Source: Lachnospiraceae bacterium
Lineage (GTDB): Bacteria; Bacillota; Clostridia; Lachnospirales; Lachnospiraceae
Reading direction: 5' to 3'
DNA length: 64,000 bases
Assembly: GCA_030524635.1 (NCBI GenBank)
Contig: JAUNGG010000013.1
Span: 1-64,000, forward strand
The position numbers were made by a program, and so were the translations under genes. Positions 10,231 to 19,561 of this stretch are shown here, piece after piece (position 1 is the stretch's first letter; each line of letters begins with the position of its first letter). The notes beneath the pieces are model-generated. The model saw only the letters and a list, made by a program, of their open reading frames with translations. It made no database searches and was not told the origin of the DNA.

Positions 10231-11295
10231 ATGGCGTGGGAGTTTAACAGCATGTTCCAGGTGAATGCCACACTGGTTGCAAATGCGTTTATTGATGAAT
10301 ATATGGCAGGAGCCAGCGGGGAATATGTGAAGGTGTATCTGTACCTGCTCCGCCACTGGGACACCAGGCCGGATGCGGCTGAGGTGGCAGAGGCGCTGCA
10401 TTATACAGAGGGCGATGTGAAGCGGGCGATTGCCTACTGGGAAAAGATGGGGGTTTTGGTCTCCGGACAGAAGGCGGCGGCTTCCGCCCCGGTGGAGCGT
10501 CCGGCAGCGCCTTCTGCGCCAATCCATTCGAAGGACCAGGTAAGCCGGCTGGCAGATGATGAGGATTTTGCCCAGCTTCTCTATATTGCCCAGAAGTTGA
10601 TGAATAAGGTGTTTACCCAGAGGGAGTGCCAGGTCTTTGCTTATCTGTACGGAGAGCTGAAGCTTTCTGCAGAGCTGTTAGAGTATCTGGTGGAGTATTG
10701 TGTGCAGAATGGGCATACCAGCATCCGGTACATGGAGACGGTCGCCATCAACTGGCATCAGAAGGGCATGGTGACGGTGGAAGCGGCCAAGGCCTACTGC
10801 GCCGGGTTTAACAAGGACGCCTTCGCCGTGATGAAGGCCTTCGGTCTGAATGACAGACGGCCCGGAGAGGCGGAAAAGCGGTTTATCGATACCTGGTTTG
10901 GGGCGTATGGATTTACCAGGGAGGTAGTTTTAGAGGCCTGCAACCGGACCATCGGGGCGACCCATTCCCCAAGCTTTCAATATGCGGACAAGATCCTTTC
11001 GGAGTGGAAGAAGGCGGGGGTGAAAAGTTTGTCGGATGTAGAAGATCTGGACATGATCCGCCGGAAGCAGGAGACAGAGCGGAGTGCTGCCGCAAAATCA
11101 GGCGCTTCTGAGGGACCGGGTGCTTCCGGAGGAGAAGGAGGCAGGGCCGGAAAGGGCGGCACAGGAGGGAGCAGCGTTAACAGCGGCAAGACCAGAAAAA
11201 GCGGTGCAGCCAACCGGTTCCATAATTTTGAGCAGAGCACCACGGATTATGATTCTCTTATGATGGAGCGTGTCCGGGCAAGGATGAAGGAGTAG
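10231..11295 (+). CDS. DnaD-domain replication initiation protein
   Basis: A 354-residue DnaD/DnaB-type protein that helps load the replicative helicase. Residues 1-80 form the winged-helix N-terminal domain (FQVNATLVANAFIDEYM to YWEKMGVLV). Two DnaB_2/DnaD C-terminal domains follow, at about 120-190 (ending YMETVAINWHQKG) and 205-275 (with FQYADKILSEWKK). Residues 285-330 are a low-complexity Gly/Ser/Ala linker. It lies 16 bases ahead of the dnaI/dnaC-like gene, a standard clostridial primosome pair, and behind a DnaA-box cluster. Confidence 0.85.
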   Translation: MAWEFNSMFQVNATLVANAFIDEYMAGASGEYVKVYLYLLRHWDTRPDAAEVAEALHYTEGDVKRAIAYWEKMGVLVSGQKAAASAPVERPAAPSAPIHSKDQVSRLADDEDFAQLLYIAQKLMNKVFTQRECQVFAYLYGELKLSAELLEYLVEYCVQNGHTSIRYMETVAINWHQKGMVTVEAAKAYCAGFNKDAFAVMKAFGLNDRRPGEAEKRFIDTWFGAYGFTREVVLEACNRTIGATHSPSFQYADKILSEWKKAGVKSLSDVEDLDMIRRKQETERSAAAKSGASEGPGASGGEGGRAGKGGTGGSSVNSGKTRKSGAANRFHNFEQSTTDYDSLMMERVRARMKE

Positions 11296-11311
11296 GAGGG
11301 CGAAAAAACAG

Positions 11312-12292
11312 ATGGCACTCAGCAATTCCCAGTATCAGGAGATCATGCGGGATTACCAGGCCCAGCAGCTTCGGAACAAGCATGAGCAGGATGAACGGGT
11401 GAAGGAGATCTATGAAAGGATCCCGGCCATTAAGGAGCTGGATCAGGCGGTAAGCACCCGGGCGGTGATTCGGGCCAAAGAGCTTCTAAATGGCGATAAG
11501 CAGGCGCTGGAACGGCTTCGGGAGGAGATCGGGGATCTGAGGGAACAGAAGACGCTGCTTCTGGCTTCCCGGGGCTATCCGGCGGATTACATGGAGATGA
11601 AATACCGCTGCCCGGACTGCCGGGACACCGGCTACACCGGGGAGGGCAGGAAATGCCATTGCTTCCGGCGGGCGCAGATCCGGCTGCTTTATGCCCAGTC
11701 TAATCTGGAGGCTGTGCTGAAGCGGGAGAATTTCAGCACATTTTCCTATGAATATTTTGATGACAGCCAGATCGAGCCGGCTATCGGGACAACGGTAGCC
11801 AAGTATATGAGGCAGGTATACCGCTGGTGTAAGGATTTTGCAGAGCAGTTTGATGAGAAGGGCGGAAATCTTCTTTTTACAGGAACCACGGGAAGAGGAA
11901 AGACGTTTCTCACCAACTGCATTGCCAGGGAGCTGATGGACAGCTATCATTCGGTAATCTATCTGTCTGCCCATGACCTGTTTGAGGTGTTTTCCAAGTA
12001 CCGGTTTGATCATCAGACGGAAGAGGAGATGAAGGACATGTATCAGTTTATTCTGGACTGTGACCTTCTGATCATTGACGATCTGGGAACGGAGTTAAAC
12101 AACAGCTTTACGTCCTCGCAGCTGTTCTTCTGCGTGAACCAGAGGCTTTTATCTAACCGTTCTACCATCATCTCCACCAACCTGTCCTTAGACCGGCTGC
12201 GGGATGAGTACACGGACCGGGTGGCCTCCAGGATCATCAGCAGCTACACGGTGATCCCGCTGTATGGAGCGGATATCCGGCTGCGGCTGTAA
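11312..12292 (+). CDS. DnaI/DnaC-like helicase loader ATPase
   Basis: A 326-residue AAA+ ATPase that loads DnaB-type helicase. A zinc-binding segment with CPDCRDTGYTG and KCHCF lies at about residues 98-115. Walker A FTGTTGRGKTFL is near 188, Walker B LLIIDDLGTE near 251, and the sensor/arginine-finger region with STNLSLDRLRDEYTDRVASR near 290. The zinc knuckle matches the DnaI N-terminal domain that contacts the helicase. It follows the DnaD-like gene in the same operon. Confidence 0.88.
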   Translation: MALSNSQYQEIMRDYQAQQLRNKHEQDERVKEIYERIPAIKELDQAVSTRAVIRAKELLNGDKQALERLREEIGDLREQKTLLLASRGYPADYMEMKYRCPDCRDTGYTGEGRKCHCFRRAQIRLLYAQSNLEAVLKRENFSTFSYEYFDDSQIEPAIGTTVAKYMRQVYRWCKDFAEQFDEKGGNLLFTGTTGRGKTFLTNCIARELMDSYHSVIYLSAHDLFEVFSKYRFDHQTEEEMKDMYQFILDCDLLIIDDLGTELNNSFTSSQLFFCVNQRLLSNRSTIISTNLSLDRLRDEYTDRVASRIISSYTVIPLYGADIRLRL

Positions 12293-12320
12293 AAAGTGGC
12301 AGGAAAACGCCGGGATTAGC

Positions 12321-12349
12321 TTGACGAATAAAGTACATAATGATATAAA
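12321..12349 (+). promoter_or_regulatory. Sigma-A type promoter of prs
   Basis: TTGACG (12321-12326), a 17-base spacer, then TATAAA (12344-12349). This gives a leader of about 135 bases before prs. I see no known riboswitch in the leader. Confidence 0.75.
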
Positions 12350-12492
12350 GGATACGTTGGCAGGATCAGAAACGTCCTGAAATGCAGGGAAATGTGAAAG
12401 AGGAATCCTGCCTGAGAGGGCATAATTTCTGTACCTGATTGTAAGGGCTTACAGTATTTCATAATTAAAATTAAAATAAATGGAGGAAAGAC

Positions 12493-13665
12493 ATGCTGTA
12501 CGAAGAGAAGATCATTGAAACCATTCCGGTAGGGCCGTTAGGATTGATTCCGTTGAAGAGCTGTGCGGAGCTGGGCAAGAAGGTGGATGAGTATCTGGTA
12601 ACCTGGAGAAAGGAAAGAGAAAGCGAGCATAAATCGACCATTGCATTTTCCGGCTATCAGAGAGACAGCTATATTATTGATGCTAAGACGCCCCGGTTTG
12701 GCTCTGGTGAAGGAAAGGGAACCATTGAAGAATCGATCCGCGGCGATGATTTATATATCATGGTTGATGTGTGCAACTATAGCCTGACCTATTCTCTCTG
12801 CGGCATGACCAACCACATGTCCCCTGATGATCATTTCCAGGATTTAAAGAGAGTGATCGCAGCGGCAGCAGGAAAGGCAAGAAGAATCAATGTGATCATG
12901 CCCTTCCTGTATGAGAGCCGCCAGCATAAGCGCTCCAGCCGGGAATCCTTAGACTGTGCGCTGGCTCTGGAGGAACTGGTACGGATGGGCGTGGAGAACA
13001 TTATCACCTTTGATGCCCATGATCCTCGTGTCCAGAATGCCATCCCGTTAAAGGGCTTCGAGACGGTTCAGCCGATCTATCAGTTTATCAAGCACCTGTT
13101 AAAGCATGAAACAGAGCTGCAGATCGACAGCGATCATATGATGGTGATCAGCCCGGATGAGGGCGGTATGAGCCGTGCCGTTTACTTTGCCAATGTGCTG
13201 GGCCTGGATATGGGCATGTTCTACAAGCGCCGCGATTACACCAGGATCGTAAACGGACGCAATCCCATCGTGGCTCATGAGTTCCTTGGCTCTGATGTGG
13301 AGGGCAAGGATGTGCTGATCATTGATGATATGATCTCCTCCGGCGAGAGCATGCTGGATGTAGCCAAGGAATTAAAGAAGAGAAAGGCCAGAAAGGTATT
13401 TATCTGCGCCACCTTCGGCCTGTTTACCAATGGTCTTGCCAAGTTTGATGAATACTATGAGAATGGGCTGATCGACCGGATCCTGACCACCAACCTGGTT
13501 TACCAGACTCCGGAGCTGCTTTCCAGACCATACTACATTGATGTGGATATGAGCAAATATATTGCTTTGATCATCGACAACTTAAATCATGATGCTTCCT
13601 TAAGCGAGCTGCTGAATCCTACCAAGCGGATCAACCGCTGCCTGGATGCATACCGAAATCGGTAA
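12493..13665 (+). CDS. prs: Ribose-phosphate pyrophosphokinase
   Basis: A 390-residue PRPP synthetase (phosphoribosyltransferase fold) that makes PRPP from ribose 5-phosphate and ATP for nucleotide, histidine and tryptophan synthesis. The PRPP loop is DVLIIDDMISSGESM near residues 272-287, and the flexible-loop region with YESRQHKRSSRE lies near 140-150. It is about 70 residues longer than the classical form, with an N-terminal extension, as in the second type of Prs seen in Clostridia. GGAGGAAAG precedes the ATG. It has its own promoter. Confidence 0.9.
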   Translation: MLYEEKIIETIPVGPLGLIPLKSCAELGKKVDEYLVTWRKERESEHKSTIAFSGYQRDSYIIDAKTPRFGSGEGKGTIEESIRGDDLYIMVDVCNYSLTYSLCGMTNHMSPDDHFQDLKRVIAAAAGKARRINVIMPFLYESRQHKRSSRESLDCALALEELVRMGVENIITFDAHDPRVQNAIPLKGFETVQPIYQFIKHLLKHETELQIDSDHMMVISPDEGGMSRAVYFANVLGLDMGMFYKRRDYTRIVNGRNPIVAHEFLGSDVEGKDVLIIDDMISSGESMLDVAKELKKRKARKVFICATFGLFTNGLAKFDEYYENGLIDRILTTNLVYQTPELLSRPYYIDVDMSKYIALIIDNLNHDASLSELLNPTKRINRCLDAYRNR

Positions 13666-13720
13666 TCGCTGCGATGCGAAGGCTTTGCGTGTTAGAATAG
13701 TTGAAAAGGCAGGTTGATGA

Positions 13721-16198
13721 ATGAAACGAGTGCTGCAGCGGCTGGGCATTCTGTTTGTGATTTTTATTGCGGCAGGTGCCGGATATTTTTACTGGATGCA
13801 GAACAGGACATCCAGGGGGGATACGTTATACATTTCTATGGAGGAAGGCTCTCTGCCCGTAGTCTATATGGACATGCTGGGGCGGGAGATGAATTGTCTT
13901 CACGGATATGTGCAGGAGATGGCTGATGCCGGATTGCGGGGCAGCCTTACGGTACTTCCCGAGGATCGAAACCTGAACATCCGGATAGCCCGCTGTCAGG
14001 GAAACGTGACAGGAATCTACTACGAGATACGGACGCTGGACCAAAGCCGGCTGATCGAGCGGACCAGTGTGGAAGGCTGGACCAGCGCGGAGGATGGAGT
14101 GAGGGCAGCTCTCCCCATCCAGAATCTTCTGTCCAGAGATCAGGAATACCAGATGACGCTGACGGTGGATACGGACAGTGAAGGCGCAGTCCGCTACTAC
14201 ACCAGGCTGATCTGGACAGAAGCGGAAGGGATCCGGCAGATGGTAGATCTGGCGGCTGACTTTTCTGCCAAAACCTTCCATTATGAGGATGCCAGAACAC
14301 TGGTAACCTACTTAGAGAGCGACAATACAGGTGATAATACCAACTTAGGCCATGTGGATATCCATTCCAGCTTTTCTCAGATCACCTGGGGAGGCCTTGC
14401 CATGGAGCCGGCAGGGGAGGTATTTGTTACCTTAAATGAGCTGGACGGCACCATGGCCCAGGTCACTCTGGAGTACCTGGCTCTCCGTCAGGATGAGGAA
14501 GGCGTTTCGGAAACCTATGAGGTGGAGGACAGCTTCACCATGCGAAAAGGCCAGCAGCGGGTTTACATGATGGATTTTGACCGTCAGGCGGATCAGATTT
14601 TCCAGGGGGAGGAAACAGCATTTACCGGAAGCCGCATTCTGCTGGGTGTGACGGATGATCATAAGGTGCAGGCGGTGACTAGTGAAAATGGGAAGATCCG
14701 CGCTTTTGTCACCAATCATGATCTTTGGAGCTATGATGAGACGGAGCGTCAGGCGGTCAGCATTTTCTCCTTCCGCAGCAGAATGGAGGAGGGGATCCGG
14801 CCGGCTTACCGGGACCATGCCATTAAGATCCTGCGCGCAGGGGACAATGGGGACGTGGATTTCCTGGTTTACGGCTACATGAACCGGGGGCGGCATGAGG
14901 GGTGTATGGGAATTGCCATGTACCGCTACAGCCGTCAGAATGATGCCCTGGAGGAGCGGTTCTTCGCCCCGGTGACAGAGAGCTTTGAGAAGCTTTCCTT
15001 GGATATGGGAGAACTTTCCTATTTGAGCGGGGGAGATATGCTGTATCTGAAGGTTGGCTCCGGCATTTACGGCGTTGACTTAACCAGCAATGAATTTATG
15101 GCAGTGGCAGAGGGGCTTCCAGAGGGCGGCTATGCCATCAGCCAGAACGGACAGAGGATGGCCTGGCAGGAAGGAACCAATGTCTACCAGTCCAGACTGA
15201 TCCATCTGATGGATCTGGAGACCGGGGAGAAGAACGAGGTAACCTCTGCAGGAGGTGACTGTCTGCGGGCCTTAGGCTTCGTGGGCAATGACTTTATCTA
15301 CGGTCTGGCCAGAGCGGACAGCCAGTGGGTGATCAATGGCCGGATGGAGGAGCTTCCCATGTATGCCCTGGAGATCCTGGGGGAGGATATGATCGTTCAG
15401 ACCCGGTACGAGAAGGCAGGCTACTATATTTCCGGCGTATCGGTAGGCGACAGCCGGATCCATTTAAAGCGGATCGTGCCCCTTGCCGGGGATGCATACC
15501 AGATGGTGGATGAGGATACCATCGTCTGCAATGAGGAGATTCCGGATGACAGGCTGGCAAACATCGGCTGGTATGCAGACAGTGTCCGGCAGAAGCTGTA
15601 TTTTGTGCAGCTTGGCACAGAGCTGCGCAACGGACATCGGGTGCATTCCTCCTCGCCGGAGCGGATCACCTACGAAACCTCGGAAATTCTGAAGCTGGGA
15701 TCTTCAGTGGCAGTTCCAGGCATGGAGTTTCTGGCTTACGGCGGCGGGCATCTCCTTGGGATCACCCAGGATTTCTCCCGCGCAGTGGAGTTAGCCTACC
15801 CGGAGATGGGAATCGTGACAGATGCAGACGGCCGGATTCTGTGGAGCCGGGTGAACCGTCCCTCTGCCAGCACCATCCGCAGCCAGAACGATGCTGCATC
15901 CCGGTTTATGAAGAACATGGCTGACTTTACCGGAAGCAAGGGATTCCCGGACGGAACCCTGCTTTTAGATGCCAGAGGCTGCAGTTTAAGCCAGGTGCTG
16001 TATTTCCTGGGACAGGGATACCCGGTTCTGGCTTACGGGGAAGGAGGCATCGGATATCTTTTAATGGGATATGATGCCTACAATGTGACGATTTACCAGC
16101 CGGAAACCGGCGAGAGCTGGAAGATGGGTCTGAATGATGCCACAAATTATTTTACATCGGCAGGAAATGATTTTATCTGCGGGATTTTTTCGGAGTAA
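13721..16198 (+). CDS. Large membrane-anchored extracellular protein of unknown function
   Basis: An 825-residue protein with a single N-terminal membrane segment (residues 8-24, LGILFVIFIAAGAGYFYW) and a long extracytoplasmic part rich in beta-type sequence. The last 90 residues (LDARGCSLSQVLYFLGQGYPVL, then YLLMGYDAYNVTIYQPETG) look like the C-terminal half of a peptidase C39-like (papain-fold) domain. The usual histidine before GYD is a tyrosine-containing GIGYLLM here, and no catalytic cysteine is placed as expected. I do not recognise a named family. It stands between prs and murA, so a cell-envelope role is plausible but unproven. Confidence 0.7.
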   Translation: MKRVLQRLGILFVIFIAAGAGYFYWMQNRTSRGDTLYISMEEGSLPVVYMDMLGREMNCLHGYVQEMADAGLRGSLTVLPEDRNLNIRIARCQGNVTGIYYEIRTLDQSRLIERTSVEGWTSAEDGVRAALPIQNLLSRDQEYQMTLTVDTDSEGAVRYYTRLIWTEAEGIRQMVDLAADFSAKTFHYEDARTLVTYLESDNTGDNTNLGHVDIHSSFSQITWGGLAMEPAGEVFVTLNELDGTMAQVTLEYLALRQDEEGVSETYEVEDSFTMRKGQQRVYMMDFDRQADQIFQGEETAFTGSRILLGVTDDHKVQAVTSENGKIRAFVTNHDLWSYDETERQAVSIFSFRSRMEEGIRPAYRDHAIKILRAGDNGDVDFLVYGYMNRGRHEGCMGIAMYRYSRQNDALEERFFAPVTESFEKLSLDMGELSYLSGGDMLYLKVGSGIYGVDLTSNEFMAVAEGLPEGGYAISQNGQRMAWQEGTNVYQSRLIHLMDLETGEKNEVTSAGGDCLRALGFVGNDFIYGLARADSQWVINGRMEELPMYALEILGEDMIVQTRYEKAGYYISGVSVGDSRIHLKRIVPLAGDAYQMVDEDTIVCNEEIPDDRLANIGWYADSVRQKLYFVQLGTELRNGHRVHSSSPERITYETSEILKLGSSVAVPGMEFLAYGGGHLLGITQDFSRAVELAYPEMGIVTDADGRILWSRVNRPSASTIRSQNDAASRFMKNMADFTGSKGFPDGTLLLDARGCSLSQVLYFLGQGYPVLAYGEGGIGYLLMGYDAYNVTIYQPETGESWKMGLNDATNYFTSAGNDFICGIFSE

Positions 16199-16256
16199 AT
16201 GTAATACAAAAGATGTCAAAACTGTGACAAAAAATTCTGGGTTTCCAGTTATAACC

Positions 16257-16286
16257 TTTACAAATTGCGTTTGTTTGGTATATAAT
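16257..16286 (+). promoter_or_regulatory. Promoter of murA
   Basis: TTTACA (16257-16262), an 18-base spacer, then TATAAT (16281-16286). The leader is about 135 bases and contains two hairpins, including the dispersed palindrome at 16380-16407. Confidence 0.7.
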
Positions 16287-16379
16287 GGCTTGAAGGCTTT
16301 TTTATATCATAGCTGTATTCTGTTTGACGTTAACGCATTTTAGGCAGCCTGGGGCTGCCTGTAAGGAAAGCTTAATTTG

Positions 16380-16407
16380 GTAACAGGGATGGTATCTGAG
16401 CTGTTAC
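16380..16407. repeat. Dispersed palindromic repeat, copy 1 (divergent)
   Basis: GTAACAG (16380-16386) pairs with CTGTTAC (16401-16407) around GGATGGTATCTGAG. The loop resembles the other copies, and the stem differs by a pairing-preserving change. It lies 22 bases before the murA start. Confidence 0.45.
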
Positions 16408-16429
16408 GATAGATAGTACGAGGTGTAAG

Positions 16430-17722
16430 ATGGAACAATATATCATGAAAGGCGGCAATCCCCTTGTTGGTGAAGTTACCATAGGCGGTGCGAAGAATGC
16501 TGCCTTGGGAATCCTGACCGCAGCGATCATGACAGATGATAACGTATTGATTGAGAACCTGCCCGATGTGCGGGATATCAATGTAATGCTGGAGGCCATT
16601 CAGGAAATCGGTGCCGACGTAGATCGGATCGACCGGCATACGGTAAAGATTAACGCCTCAAATATTGGTGAAGTGTCCGTAGACGACGAGTATATCCGGC
16701 GGATCCGCGCATCCTATTACTTTATCGGTGCGCTGCTGGGTAAGTATAAAAGCGCCCAGGTTCCCCTTCCCGGCGGGTGCAATATCGGAAGCAGGCCCAT
16801 CGACCTGCATTTGAAGGGCTTCCGCGCATTAGGTGCGGATATTTCGGTGGAGCGGGGAGCGGTAGTTGCCCACGCCATCGATCTGGTAGGTGCACACATT
16901 TATCTGGATAAGGTATCGGTAGGGGCCACCATCAATGTGATGATGGCAGCTACTCTGGCGGAGGGCCAGACCATCATCGAGAATGCGGCCAAGGAGCCTC
17001 ATGTGGTAGATGTGGCAAACTTTTTAAACAGCATGGGAGCGAATATCAAGGGTGCCGGCACGGATATCATCCGGATCCGGGGCGTGAGAAAGCTTCATGG
17101 AACCGAGTATTCCATCATTCCGGATCAGATCGAGGCAGGCACTTTTATGTGCGCCGCCGCCATCACCCGGGGCGATGTGATGGTAAGGAATGTGATTCCC
17201 AAGCATCTGGAGGCGATCTCTGCCAAGCTGATCGAGATCGGCTGCGAGGTGATCGAGTTTGACGATGCTGTGCGGGTGGTAGGAAAGCCGGTTCAGCATC
17301 ACACCAACATCAATACTCTGCCGTATCCAGGCTTCCCTACAGATATGCAGCCTCAGATTACCGTGACTCTGGCTCTGGCAAAGGGAACCAGCATTGTGAC
17401 AGAGAGTATTTTTGAGAACCGCTTTAAATATGTGGATGAGCTGGCACGGATGGGCAGCAATATTAAGGTGGAAGGCAATGTAGCCATCATTGACGGCGTC
17501 AAAAGCTTTTCCGGCGCTTCTGTCAATGCTCCCGATCTTCGTGCCGGTGCGGCGCTGGTGATCGCAGGGCTGGCAGCAGATGGTTATACCACCGTAGATG
17601 AGATCGGCTATATCCAGAGAGGCTACGAATGCTTCGAGGAGAAGCTGAGAGCATTGGGAGCGATGATCGAGAAGGTGGATTCTGAGAGAGAGGCCCAGAA
17701 GTTTCGGCTTCAGGTTGGGTGA
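16430..17722 (+). CDS. murA: UDP-N-acetylglucosamine 1-carboxyvinyltransferase
   Basis: A 430-residue enolpyruvyl transferase catalysing the first committed step of peptidoglycan synthesis. The active cysteine is C117 in PLPGGCNIGSRPIDLH, the fosfomycin-sensitive form. It opens with GGNPLVGEVTIGGAKNAAL (Lys22/Asn23 motif) and ends with DLRAGAALVIAGLAADG and IQRGYECFEEKL, all standard. Low-GC bacteria often have two MurA copies, and which one this is cannot be told here. Confidence 0.94.
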   Translation: MEQYIMKGGNPLVGEVTIGGAKNAALGILTAAIMTDDNVLIENLPDVRDINVMLEAIQEIGADVDRIDRHTVKINASNIGEVSVDDEYIRRIRASYYFIGALLGKYKSAQVPLPGGCNIGSRPIDLHLKGFRALGADISVERGAVVAHAIDLVGAHIYLDKVSVGATINVMMAATLAEGQTIIENAAKEPHVVDVANFLNSMGANIKGAGTDIIRIRGVRKLHGTEYSIIPDQIEAGTFMCAAAITRGDVMVRNVIPKHLEAISAKLIEIGCEVIEFDDAVRVVGKPVQHHTNINTLPYPGFPTDMQPQITVTLALAKGTSIVTESIFENRFKYVDELARMGSNIKVEGNVAIIDGVKSFSGASVNAPDLRAGAALVIAGLAADGYTTVDEIGYIQRGYECFEEKLRALGAMIEKVDSEREAQKFRLQVG

Positions 17723-17767
17723 TGCCAGACAGCGGCGCCAGGACAGAAAAGATTCTCATAAAAACAC

Positions 17768-17796
17768 TTGACATGCGTATAAAAAACCCTTAGTAT
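17768..17796 (+). promoter_or_regulatory. Promoter of the metK transcript
   Basis: TTGACA (17768-17773), a 17-base spacer, then TAGTAT (17791-17796). It drives a leader of about 430 bases that carries the SAM riboswitch. Confidence 0.8.
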
Positions 17797-17874
17797 ATGT
17801 CTTACAGCAGATGCTGTTTGCGATGGAAGATCAGGCGTAAGCGCATCTCTAAAAATTGAAAAGTTCGTTAATAT

Positions 17875-18082
17875 CCCTTATTCAGAGTGATGGAGATACA
17901 AAGGATCTGTGAAGTCACGGCAACCCCGGTTAATCCGGTTGGGAAGAGGATTCCCGACAGAGGAAGGAGAGGGCCGGAAGGTGCCAGCCTGAGCGAGGGC
18001 AGACGGTGTGGGAAAGGTTCAGCTTTGTTTTACTGATTGGCTGCAGCTTTTGTCAGGCCGGCTGCGCATCGAGCAATAAGAG
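17875..18082 (+). ncRNA. SAM-I (S-box) riboswitch aptamer
   Basis: The conserved core is present in order: CTTATTCAGAG at the 5' side, GGAG, TGAAGTCACGGCAACC at 17911-17926, and GGAAGGTGCCA at 17975-17985. P1 can form between CTTATT (17877-17882) and AATAAG (18075-18080), enclosing about 200 nt. This is longer than usual because of an extended arm after the GGTGCCA motif. SAM binding would stabilise P1 and allow the terminator at 18105 to form, shutting off metK. Confidence 0.9.
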
Positions 18083-18104
18083 GATTTGAATGTTGTCTGC
18101 TTTC

Positions 18105-18134
18105 AAGTCCGCTCGTATGCGGACTTTTCTTTTT
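18105..18134 (+). terminator. Riboswitch-controlled terminator before metK
   Basis: AAGTCCGC (18105-18112) pairs perfectly with GCGGACTT (18119-18126), followed by a TTTTCTTTTT tract. It lies 23 bases after the P1 strand of the SAM-I aptamer and 95 bases before metK, as expected for transcriptional attenuation. Confidence 0.9.
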
Positions 18135-18228
18135 CACAGCAAAGGTCCTGCCGCCGGGGAGCGGCCTGGACTTGACTTTCTTTTATACAGGTGCCAAATC
18201 ACCATAAATCGAACACAAGGAGGAAACG

Positions 18229-19425
18229 ATGGAAAAATTATTATTTACTTCTGAATCAGTAACCGAAGGTCATCCGGATAAAATGTGCGATCAGATCTCG
18301 GATGCAATTCTGGATGCTTTGTTAGAGCAGGATCCCATGAGCCGCGTGGCCTGCGAGACGGCTGTTACTACTGGTCTGGTATTGGTAATGGGCGAGATCA
18401 CCACCAATGCCTATGTGGATATCCAGAAGACGGTGCGTGAGACGGTACGGGAGATTGGATATGACAGAGCAAAATATGGCTTTGACTGCGACACCTGCGG
18501 CGTGATCGTTGCCATTGATGAGCAGTCTGCCGATATTGCCATGGGCGTGGATAAAGCGCTGGAAGCGAAGAAGGCGGAGGAGAACCAGATGTCCGAGGAG
18601 GAGCTGGATGCCATCGGCGCCGGTGATCAGGGTATGATGTTTGGCTTTGCTTCCAATGAAACAGAGGAGTACATGCCGTACCCCATCGCCCTGGCGCACA
18701 AGCTGGCTTTAAAGCTGACTGAGGTCCGCAAGAACGGTACGCTGCCTTACCTTCGTCCAGATGGAAAGACCCAGGTTACGGTGGAGTATGACGAGAACGG
18801 CAGGCCGGTTCGCCTGGATGCTGTGGTGCTGTCCACCCAGCATGACGAGGCGGTGACCCAGGAGCAGATCCATAAGGATATTAGAAAGTATGTGTTTGAT
18901 ACGGTGCTTCCCGGTGAACTGGTAGATGACGATACCAAGTTCTTTATTAACCCCACCGGACGGTTCGTTATCGGCGGTCCTCACGGCGACAGCGGACTGA
19001 CCGGACGGAAAATCATCGTGGACACCTACGGCGGCTATGCACGTCACGGCGGCGGCGCCTTCTCCGGCAAGGACTGCACCAAGGTAGACCGTTCTGCAGC
19101 GTATGCAGCCCGCTATGTGGCAAAAAATATTGTGGCGGCAGGGCTGGCGGACAAGTGCGAGATCCAGCTTTCCTATGCCATCGGTGTAGCCCATCCTACC
19201 TCCATCATGGTAGATACCTTTGGAACCGGCAGGGTAAGCAATGAGCGTCTGGTGGAGATCGTTCGTGAGAATTTTGACCTGCGTCCGGCGGGAATCATTA
19301 AGATGCTGGATTTAAGACGGCCGATCTACAAGCAGACCGCCGCTTACGGACATTTCGGAAGAAATGATCTGGATCTTCCCTGGGAGAAGCTGGATAAGGT
19401 AGATGCGCTGAAGCAGTATTGTTAA
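18229..19425 (+). CDS. metK: S-adenosylmethionine synthetase
   Basis: A 398-residue methionine adenosyltransferase. It carries [20 protein letters not shown] at the N-terminus, [12 protein letters not shown] (the MetK signature) near residue 125, and a [17 protein letters not shown]-loop region near 250. Product SAM is sensed by the upstream S-box, so the gene is feedback controlled at transcription. AAGGAGGAAACG precedes the ATG. Family length is normal. Confidence 0.96.
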   Translation: MEKLLFTSESVTEGHPDKMCDQISDAILDALLEQDPMSRVACETAVTTGLVLVMGEITTNAYVDIQKTVRETVREIGYDRAKYGFDCDTCGVIVAIDEQSADIAMGVDKALEAKKAEENQMSEEELDAIGAGDQGMMFGFASNETEEYMPYPIALAHKLALKLTEVRKNGTLPYLRPDGKTQVTVEYDENGRPVRLDAVVLSTQHDEAVTQEQIHKDIRKYVFDTVLPGELVDDDTKFFINPTGRFVIGGPHGDSGLTGRKIIVDTYGGYARHGGGAFSGKDCTKVDRSAAYAARYVAKNIVAAGLADKCEIQLSYAIGVAHPTSIMVDTFGTGRVSNERLVEIVRENFDLRPAGIIKMLDLRRPIYKQTAAYGHFGRNDLDLPWEKLDKVDALKQYC

Positions 19426-19452
19426 GGATCATTAAAAAACCATAAATAGTAG

Positions 19453-19492
19453 AAAAAACTTCCTGTAAATTACTTGCAGGAAGTTTTTCTTT
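19453..19492 (+). terminator. metK terminator
   Basis: AACTTCCTG (19457-19465) pairs with CAGGAAGTT (19477-19485) and is flanked by A and T runs that extend the stem. The tract TTTTTCTTTT follows. Confidence 0.85.
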
Positions 19493-19518
19493 TCATTTAT
19501 TCTGGGGAATGTTATAAT
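19490..19518 (+). promoter_or_regulatory. Possible promoter of the exonuclease III/ABC-F unit
   Basis: TTTTCA (19490-19495), a 17-base spacer, then TATAAT (19513-19518). The -10 is perfect and the -35 weak. It overlaps the end of the metK terminator T-tract. Confidence 0.5.
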
Positions 19519-19561
19519 TTATAAACCAGATATTTTTTTTAAACAGGAGAGTGCAAAAAAC

